Below, piece by piece: positions 7,883 through 13,811 of a stretch of 33,499 bases of DNA. A model generated the notes under the pieces. The model was given only the letters and a program-made list of their open reading frames with translations, ran no database searches and had not been told where the DNA came from. The translations under genes were made by a program, and so were the position numbers. The stretch comes from Thermodesulfovibrionia bacterium (GTDB taxonomy: Bacteria > Nitrospirota > Thermodesulfovibrionia > JACRGW01): positions 1 to 33,499 of the forward strand of contig CAKKSD010000016.1 of assembly GCA_919902995.1 (NCBI GenBank), in the 5' to 3' direction. How positions within the stretch are numbered: position 1 is the stretch's first letter; each line of letters starts with the position of its first letter.

Positions 7883-9964
7883 ATGAAATGGATCAGACTT
7901 TTAATAACATCGAAAATTATCATTGGAATATTGTTTATTGCCTCCTGTGGCTCATCTCCGGAAGTTGAAAAAGAAGAACTTCTGGCCAGACACGCAGATG
8001 AAAGGGATATTAAAGGGAGTGTCTTCGTCAGTCCAACAGCCCATCAAAGGACATACCAGAAGGTGGCCGTTATGCCTTTTCGTGCTCCTGTTGAACTGGT
8101 AGGGGCAAGTATTTCCGATATGTTCACCACCGAAATACTTAAGACCTACAAGTATCAGCTTATAGAAAGAAGCCAGATGGAACAAGTTCTCGGAGAACAG
8201 GCCCTTGGCCTCAAGGGAGTCACTGACAGTGCACTGGCTATAAAAGTCGGCAATATCCTTGGGGTTCAGGGAGTTATAGTCGGAACCATTCCGGAATACG
8301 GATCCAAGGCATCGGGTTCAAAGGAGCTTTCCTCAGTAGGTATCAATATCAGGATGATCGATGTCACAGATGGTTCCATTGTCTGGACTATCACGGACTC
8401 GGCGATATCCGATCAGCCTGTAAGCCTTTCCTCCTTCGCCAAGAGACTGATCCAGAACATGGTCTCCCGCCTCTTCCATGAATGGATTAAGGCAGGGGAT
8501 ACATTTGCCGTAAACCTCCCTACACCTCAGATTATTTCTTCCGAAGGAAAGATCCGTGGAACTGTCATCGATATACTATCAGATTCGCCACAGACTATAA
8601 GGGAATATAAAATCCTCCGGAGCAGGACAGAAAAGGGGCCTTATCAAGAAATTACAACTCTGGAGAATCGTGGCTCTAAAACACTTCATTTTGAAGATCG
8701 TGACCTTCTTGATGCTGAAACCTACCATTACAAGATAGTTGCCAGGGCGATATCAGGGATGACCAGTACACCTTTTGGTCCTGTCAGAATAACTACTGCC
8801 GGACCGCCAGGATCAGTTGCCGGTTTATCTGCTCAATCCGGGCTTATCCGAAAGGTCATCATCAACTGGAAACCCGGCACTGACCCCAACCTGAAAGGCT
8901 ACCACATCTACAGAAAAACTCAAGGAGGATCATGGGAAAAGATCAAGATCCTCGAGGGCACATCGCAATCCACCTATACCGACGAGAGCCTGAAGGACGG
9001 AAAGCCTTACTCTTACAGGATCGTTGCCTTTAATACAGTCGGGGCGGAGTCGCCTCCTTCCCAGACAGTTACCACCACTACCAAAGGTGCGCCTTCTACG
9101 GTTAGAAATTTAAAGACTACAAATTATCAGGCGAGAAAAGTACCTCTTTCCTGGAGTCCTGTGAACGAGCCTGAGGTTATGGGATATGCTATTTACCGTG
9201 CAAGTAAAGAAAACGGGCCTTTCGAAATGATCAAATTTGTTGAGAGTAAAGATCAATCCCAATTTGTGGATGGAGGGAAAAAGGGAGCATTCAGCGATGA
9301 ACCTACACTTCAGGATGAGACACGCTATTTCTATAAAGTTACGGCTGTAAATGTGGTTGATGTTCGCAGTCCTGATTCCCCCGTTATTAGTGCCATTACA
9401 AAATCGGTTCCAAAGCCTGTTATGGGATTTAATGCTACTCAGTTAGAAGTGAAGCAGGTCAGTTTAAGCTGGCAGCCAAATCCTGAAAAGGATATCGCTA
9501 AATATGTAATCTATAGGGGTGACGACTCGAATTCTGTGACCAAACATGTTCAAGATGTGCCTACCTCGGCAACAAACTTTACAGACAGAGACCTCAAGGA
9601 TGGGACCAAATATTACTATCGGGTTCGTGCAATAGATAATGATAGTTTGGAGGGAAAGTTTTCCCATGTCGTCTCTTCATCAACCAAGCCCGTTCCGAGT
9701 AAGCCTCAAGCTCTTATGGCACAGATGGAAGGCGAGCGGTTAAAGATCTCCTGGAAACCAAATCCCGAGCAAGACATCGCCAAGTATGTGGTTTACCAAA
9801 AGGGCTTCCTGTCCTGGAACTCTGTAGGAGAGACTACTGAAACAAGTTATAATCACCGTGGGGAGTTTAAAAAGGGGAAAACCCTAACTTTCCGGGTCAA
9901 GGCCATAGACAAAGACAATCTGGAGGGTGAACCCTCATTAGAAGTGAGTATTACCATACCATAG
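7883..9964 (+). CDS. Lipoprotein with CsgG-like domain and five fibronectin type III repeats
   Basis: The N-terminus ends in a lipobox (FIASC, Cys22), so the mature protein should be lipidated and, with no Asp at +2, sent to the outer membrane. Residues about 45-205 (KVAVMPFRAPVELVG, YQLIERSQMEQVLGEQ, LGVQGVIVGTI, DGSIVWTI) match the CsgG/FlgO/LpoB-type fold; CsgG itself forms the curli export pore. Five fibronectin type III modules of about 95 residues follow (about 215-300, 305-400, 405-508, 510-602, 605-693), each with W-x-P, a YxIYR strand and a YxYRV strand. It is the first gene after the strong promoter. Its TAG stop is embedded in the AGGAGG of the next gene. CsgG alone is about 270 residues, so this is a fusion. 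Whether it forms a pore is inference. Confidence 0.8.
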   Translation: MKWIRLLITSKIIIGILFIASCGSSPEVEKEELLARHADERDIKGSVFVSPTAHQRTYQKVAVMPFRAPVELVGASISDMFTTEILKTYKYQLIERSQMEQVLGEQALGLKGVTDSALAIKVGNILGVQGVIVGTIPEYGSKASGSKELSSVGINIRMIDVTDGSIVWTITDSAISDQPVSLSSFAKRLIQNMVSRLFHEWIKAGDTFAVNLPTPQIISSEGKIRGTVIDILSDSPQTIREYKILRSRTEKGPYQEITTLENRGSKTLHFEDRDLLDAETYHYKIVARAISGMTSTPFGPVRITTAGPPGSVAGLSAQSGLIRKVIINWKPGTDPNLKGYHIYRKTQGGSWEKIKILEGTSQSTYTDESLKDGKPYSYRIVAFNTVGAESPPSQTVTTTTKGAPSTVRNLKTTNYQARKVPLSWSPVNEPEVMGYAIYRASKENGPFEMIKFVESKDQSQFVDGGKKGAFSDEPTLQDETRYFYKVTAVNVVDVRSPDSPVISAITKSVPKPVMGFNATQLEVKQVSLSWQPNPEKDIAKYVIYRGDDSNSVTKHVQDVPTSATNFTDRDLKDGTKYYYRVRAIDNDSLEGKFSHVVSSSTKPVPSKPQALMAQMEGERLKISWKPNPEQDIAKYVVYQKGFLSWNSVGETTETSYNHRGEFKKGKTLTFRVKAIDKDNLEGEPSLEVSITIP

Positions 9965-9973
9965 GAGGTTAGA

Positions 9974-10825
9974 TTGAAGATTTCAAAACCGCTAAGCTGG
10001 GTAATTATTCTCGGATCTTTTATCCTTTTGGCCTTATCTTCTTACAGTTATGCGGCGGGTAAAGGTCATACGCCCCGTTTTATGATAATGATAGATGAGA
10101 AAAACCTTGGGACTTATAGTATTGCCGAAGCAGAAAAGATGATTACAGAGTATCTGATGTCCAAGGGAGTGGAGGTAGTGGATTCCGAGTTAATAAAGAC
10201 GAATATAGACCGTGATAAGGCACTTCAAGCAATGGCCGGTGGCCCAAGGGCAGCCGCTGCACTGGGGCTTCAATTCGGTGCTGATGTGATCATTGTGGGA
10301 AAGGCTATTTCTAAAGGTTCTGCAGAGCAGATAAAGGATACCTCTTTCAGGTCTTATCAGGCGAGCGTAAGCCTTAAGGCTATACGAACGGACAATGCGG
10401 AGGTGCTGGCTATTGAGAGTAATGATACGGCAAGAATTCATGTAGATGACATGGCAGGAGGAACCCTTGCTATCCGTGAAGCCACCGCTCCCCTGATTAA
10501 TACCTTTATTCCCAAAGTGCTCTCCCGTTGGGGAAACCCTTCCCAGAGCGAAGCAAGGAAGATTCAACTTATTGTCGGGGATGTCCAGCATGTATGGCAG
10601 ATAGCGGCACTAAAAAAACTCTTGCAGGAGAAGGTCAAAGGGATAAAAGAATTGGTCCAGAGGAGCTTTGTATCAGGTGTGGCTATCTTTGAAGTCCTTT
10701 GTAATTGCGATTCTCAGGGACTTGCTGAGGATTTGACCATGTCTGATCCAGGTTACTTCAGATTGAAGATACTGGGAATCACTCCGAATAAGTTGGATAT
10801 AAAACTGGTAGAAACAGGATCGTGA
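9974..10825 (+). CDS. Exported protein with FlgT/CsgG-like core and shared C-terminal domain
   Basis: The start is TTG at 9974, chosen because AGGAGG overlaps the preceding stop. A signal peptide ends near SYAAG (residue 29). Residues about 35-195 resemble the CsgG-like middle domain of FlgT-type proteins: an ATP-independent alpha/beta fold with YSIAEAEKMITEYLMSKG, LGLQFGADVIIVGKA and a strand ending in VLAIESN. Residues about 198-283 form a domain shared with the protein at 11498 (HVWQ, RSFVSGVAIF, GYFRLKILG, PNKLDIKLVE). The last codons are special: 10794-10815 recurs exactly at 11454-11475, beyond a toxin-antitoxin module. The present 3' end may therefore be a replacement tail differing only synonymously from the original (ETGS). 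Function beyond a periplasmic accessory role is not known. Confidence 0.75.
   Translation: MKISKPLSWVIILGSFILLALSSYSYAAGKGHTPRFMIMIDEKNLGTYSIAEAEKMITEYLMSKGVEVVDSELIKTNIDRDKALQAMAGGPRAAAALGLQFGADVIIVGKAISKGSAEQIKDTSFRSYQASVSLKAIRTDNAEVLAIESNDTARIHVDDMAGGTLAIREATAPLINTFIPKVLSRWGNPSQSEARKIQLIVGDVQHVWQIAALKKLLQEKVKGIKELVQRSFVSGVAIFEVLCNCDSQGLAEDLTMSDPGYFRLKILGITPNKLDIKLVETGS
10794..10815 (+). repeat. Left copy of 22-bp gene-tail direct repeat
   Basis: TGGATATAAAACTGGTAG plus AAAC is identical to 11454-11475. Both copies encode DIKLVE and both continue to ETGS and a stop, but with different third bases (ACA GGA TCG TGA here, ACG GGG TCA TAG there). Homology stops abruptly upstream of the core in the right copy. 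Confidence 0.85.
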
Positions 10826-10883
10826 TGGTGGAATGTGATATTATTTAGAAAGTAACTTGATATAAAGGGAGGGTATATATACA

Positions 10884-11087
10884 ATGTCTTTACTCAAAAA
10901 GGAATATAAGAGAGTAACTTTTCCTATTAGCGTTTTTAAAACAGCTGATACAAAGGAAGATCTTGAAGACTGGCTTTTATCAAAAAATTCAAGCTTCCTA
11001 AAGAGGATGCGAAGGGCAAGAAAAGATGACATTCATGGCAAAGGGAAAGATTGGAAGACTCTTAAAAAAGAGTTATGTATAAAATAA
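10884..11087 (+). CDS. Putative antitoxin of a RelE-type pair
   Basis: A 67-residue basic protein encoded immediately before, and overlapping by 13 bp, a RelE/ParE-type toxin reading. The C-terminal half (EDLEDWLLSKN, FLKRMRRARKD, GKGKDWKTLKKEL) follows the pattern of small antitoxins paired with RelE toxins, in which an arginine-rich helix and a GKG-x-x-W-x-x-L-K segment wrap the toxin. A GGGAGG site precedes the ATG. Size and gene order support the antitoxin call; no DNA-binding domain is clearly visible. It is the first gene of a cassette bracketed by duplicated host-gene ends. Because the partner toxin is frameshifted, this gene may be under relaxed selection. Confidence 0.65.
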   Translation: MSLLKKEYKRVTFPISVFKTADTKEDLEDWLLSKNSSFLKRMRRARKDDIHGKGKDWKTLKKELCIK

Positions 11088-11351
11088 CATTCTTACCCGA
11101 TGCCGAAGAATCATTCAAGAAACTTGATAAATCTATGCAGAAAAGAATTGCTGAAAAGATTGATTGGCTGGGAGAGAATACAGATAAAATAATTCATCAC
11201 CCTCTTGCATCATTAACCAGATGATCTGCGAGGGTTATGTAGGATGAGAATTGGTAACTATCGTCTGTTTTATTGGGTTTATTTCGAAACAAAGCATATA
11301 AAAATATATGATATCGAACACAGGGGTAAAGATTATCGTTTTATAAAATAA
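11075..11351 (+). pseudogene. Frameshifted RelE/ParE-family toxin
   Basis: From ATG 11075 the frame reads MYKITFLPDAEESFKKLDK and on to HHPLASLTR before a TGA at 11222. Dropping one base near 11216 joins it to DDLRGLCRMRIGNYRLFYWVY and then IYDIEHRGKDYRFIK, ending at 11351. Together these give a typical RelE-fold toxin of about 90 residues: an N-terminal helix pair, then the LRG-x-x-R-x-R-x-GxYR-x-x-Y core and the IEHRGKDYR tail with the usual catalytic Arg/Tyr. The break looks like a single-base insertion, so the ribosome-dependent RNase is probably inactive. A sequencing error or programmed frameshift cannot be ruled out. The ATG overlaps the antitoxin stop. Confidence 0.8.
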
Positions 11352-11366
11352 AAATGCTATAGCTAT

Positions 11367-11399
11367 CAAAAGATCTTAAAAGTTATTTGAGATCTTTTG
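11367..11399. terminator. Hairpin after the frameshifted toxin
   Basis: CAAAAGATCT (11367-11376) and AGATCTTTTG (11390-11399) make a perfect 10-bp stem with a 13-nt loop. The right arm has a TTTT run, so it may terminate cassette transcription in either direction. It is A+T-rich and therefore weak. A degenerate ACTGGATTCCCATTTTCATG interspersed repeat follows. Confidence 0.4.
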
Positions 11400-11453
11400 G
11401 TTTACTGGATTCCCATTTTCATGTGAATGATACCATTTGGATGGAGTTCGCTA

Positions 11454-11475
11454 TGGATATAAAACTGGTAGAAAC
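11454..11475 (+). repeat. Right copy of 22-bp gene-tail repeat, probably the original end of the upstream gene
   Basis: This is identical to 10794-10815 and continues ETGS then TAG. That TAG runs straight into the AGGAGG ribosome site for the gene at 11498, exactly as the stop of the lipoprotein gene runs into the ribosome site for the gene at 9974. This operon-style junction suggests that this copy is the ancestral 3' end, separated from its gene by the cassette. Confidence 0.75.
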
Positions 11476-11497
11476 GGGGTCATAGGAGGAGCATATT

Positions 11498-12658
11498 ATG
11501 AAGAGCCGTTATCTCTGGCACTGTATTATATCAGTCCCTGCCCTGGTGCTGTTGATGGTTAAAATCGATTTTTCTCTGGCAGAAGAGAAGCCAAAGTTAG
11601 ATCAAACCCGTAGTAATATTGTGATTGATGGGTTTATGTCGAAACCGGCTCAGGATGATAAGGGAGAATCCGGTATCGGGCGACCAGGTTACCGGCTCAG
11701 TCTGATGTCAGTAGAAGCAAAAAGTTTTCATGATAGCATTCAGAGAAAGATAGCCAATGGCGAGCCATTAAGCTGGGCAGATAGACAGGTAATCAGAGAA
11801 TTACAGGTGCTCCGTCAGTGGCCTGTCCCACCACAACTTGCGGATGAGCAGAAGCGGTTTGTTGAATATATCAATGGGTTGGACCGTCCTCTTAATTTTA
11901 GCGAGAGAATATTAGTTAAGCATCTGGTGGGACAAGGGCTCTGGCCTGATGGAAAGGACCTCCTACCCTCCGGTACTGATAGGTCATTCATTGATTACTA
12001 CAACAGCCTTACCCCGGAGAGACTTGGTGGGATGGCAGAACTGATGAAGTCATGGCGTACAGCTAAAGGAGTTACGATGGATATCCAGCAGAATAAGAAC
12101 ATTGTAAAAGATGAATTGCCTCCTGACAAAATACCAGACAGAGGACTACCTCTATTAGATGTAAGAAAAACTGAGGAGGGACAGGGACCCAGAGAGGCAG
12201 ATAAAAAATGGGATAAAGAGACAGCGTCTACCCCAACCAATCAAGGGATGAAGCAAGGGATAGAGGAGGGCAGGTTGTTAAAACCTGTCATTGATGCGGG
12301 TGCGGGCATGTCTTCTGTCAAGAGTCGGGAGCAGGGTTCCCCTGAGGGAAGACAGGTCATCTCCGTGAAAAACAGATCTACTACTGAGTTAAAGGAGATA
12401 CAGCTTGTAACTGTGGATGTCCATCATGTCTGGCAGGTATCTGCCCTGAAGGAACTGTTGCGCCAGATCAAGGGTATTAAAGAGGTAATCCAGCGTAGCT
12501 TTGTATCTGGTGTGGCGATCTTTGATGTCCATTTCAGTGGCGATTCTCAGGCCTTGGCTGAGGAGTTGACCCTTGCAAATTCGGGGTACTTCAGATTGAA
12601 GGTCCTTGGAGTAATGCCAAATAAGCTGGATATGAAACTGGTGGAAAGCGGGTCTTAA
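11498..12658 (+). CDS. Exported protein sharing the 85-residue C-terminal domain
   Basis: A 386-residue protein with a signal peptide (hydrophobic 8-22, probable cleavage after SLAEE). The N-terminal half has a helical region with internally similar segments: GEPLSWADRQVIREL with LRQWPVPPQLADEQKRFVEY, then LDRPLNFSERILVKHL with GLWPDGKDLLPSGTDRSFIDY. A low-complexity charged linker spans about residues 215-295. The last 85 residues (HVWQVSALKELLRQ, RSFVSGVAIF, GYFRLKVLG, PNKLDMKLVESG) match the end of the protein at 9974, showing that a domain was duplicated or swapped between neighbours. The fold looks like alternating beta-alpha-beta-beta-alpha-beta. A strong AGGAGG lies upstream. I do not recognise the family; the context implies an envelope role. 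Confidence 0.7.
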   Translation: MKSRYLWHCIISVPALVLLMVKIDFSLAEEKPKLDQTRSNIVIDGFMSKPAQDDKGESGIGRPGYRLSLMSVEAKSFHDSIQRKIANGEPLSWADRQVIRELQVLRQWPVPPQLADEQKRFVEYINGLDRPLNFSERILVKHLVGQGLWPDGKDLLPSGTDRSFIDYYNSLTPERLGGMAELMKSWRTAKGVTMDIQQNKNIVKDELPPDKIPDRGLPLLDVRKTEEGQGPREADKKWDKETASTPTNQGMKQGIEEGRLLKPVIDAGAGMSSVKSREQGSPEGRQVISVKNRSTTELKEIQLVTVDVHHVWQVSALKELLRQIKGIKEVIQRSFVSGVAIFDVHFSGDSQALAEELTLANSGYFRLKVLGVMPNKLDMKLVESGS

Positions 12659-12684
12659 AAATTTTTAGGGATTAGATATAAATC

Positions 12685-13788
12685 ATGAAATCGAATCGAA
12701 GATATCGTCATTCAGAAATAATCGCTTCAAATCGGTCATCTCGAAAAAAAATCATAACTATTTTGCTGACTCTTTTGTTATTACTGCTTCCTTTGTTCTC
12801 TTTTAAAGCAAGGGCTGAAACTAAAAACCTTGATAAGAATACACTTCTTTATTCCGCCAAGATTCTTAATGACGTTATGGAATTCCGTAGGATGGCACTG
12901 TCGGATTATAAAGAGGCATTAACTAAATTCGGTTCCCTTAAGGTCGTAGATAAATTTAAGGAATTTGATAAATACCTCTGGCCTGTTACTAATCCACGTC
13001 TTTCCTGGTCTTACTTCTTTAATGTTTCTGTTTATGCCTTTGGTGATGTATCTAAGAAAAATCAAGTGGTTGGCTTCTATCATCCCTGGAGCGATGTCTT
13101 CTTGGTTATGGATTGGAAATTAGAAAAAGGCGACAATGCTGTGATTCAGGATGCTGAAGTTGTTGTAGGCGACTGGATTCGGAATAATGGGAACTTGCCT
13201 TTTGATCCAATACCGGCATGGCTGAGAAAGAATCAATTTAAGGTAACATCATTAGGGATAGCAACAGCAGAAGCAGTAAGAGCCTTTGAAAAATTGTTTA
13301 ATTTAACTGAAGGCAACGTTTTCAGAAATACTATATCTAGCATTAAAGACAAGGAATTGCTTGAGGATCCTAACTACTATTATGCTGCCGCAGCTCTCTT
13401 GAATAATCTAATTAAGATTGAGAATTTCGGTTCTCCCGGGATTGAGGAGGATAAAAACCTTACTTCCCTCCGCAAAGAAACGAATAAGGTTAACGAGCTG
13501 GCAGCTCAGGGCAGATGGAATCAGATTTTTAGTTCAGCGAACTATACACTGCCGGAAACAAAGGAGATGCTAAAGAAAATGCCTTCAGAGATATTTAAGA
13601 GTCTTAAGGTTGTAGATTTTTATCTGGGAAATGAAGACGGACTGGTCTTTCTCGTGCCGGTTGTTGATTCAGGATATTGCCTCAGTTTTCTCTATAAGGG
13701 AAAGGGAGGAAAATATAATATCAAACGGATCGATATCGTTAACTTTTCTGAATTCTATAAAAAATATGTCCTGCTTATAGGTTATTGA
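12685..13788 (+). CDS. Exported protein of unknown function
   Basis: A 367-residue protein with a basic N-terminus and a leucine-rich hydrophobic segment at about residues 24-42 ending near KARAE, most likely a signal peptide. The mature part is mixed alpha/beta with aromatic-rich stretches such as NPRLSWSYFFNVSVYAFGD and VVGFYHPWSDVFLVMDWKLE. The second half has helices (PNYYYAAAALLNNLIKIENF) and a C-terminal beta segment (DGLVFLVPVVDSGYCLSFLY). I recognise no named domain. The ribosome site is weak (AGGGA about 14 nt upstream). The gene ends 23 nt before the preferred start of the next, consistent with one operon. Its function is presumably tied to the secretion-like locus. Confidence 0.65.
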   Translation: MKSNRRYRHSEIIASNRSSRKKIITILLTLLLLLLPLFSFKARAETKNLDKNTLLYSAKILNDVMEFRRMALSDYKEALTKFGSLKVVDKFKEFDKYLWPVTNPRLSWSYFFNVSVYAFGDVSKKNQVVGFYHPWSDVFLVMDWKLEKGDNAVIQDAEVVVGDWIRNNGNLPFDPIPAWLRKNQFKVTSLGIATAEAVRAFEKLFNLTEGNVFRNTISSIKDKELLEDPNYYYAAAALLNNLIKIENFGSPGIEEDKNLTSLRKETNKVNELAAQGRWNQIFSSANYTLPETKEMLKKMPSEIFKSLKVVDFYLGNEDGLVFLVPVVDSGYCLSFLYKGKGGKYNIKRIDIVNFSEFYKKYVLLIGY

Positions 13789-13811
13789 TAATGAAGTGGA
13801 GGTGTTTTAGT

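Noticed and set aside
10190-10591. Minus-strand frame of 133 codons opposite the gene at 9974
   Set aside because: There is no ribosome site or family resemblance, and the plus-strand frame has a signal peptide and a conserved domain.
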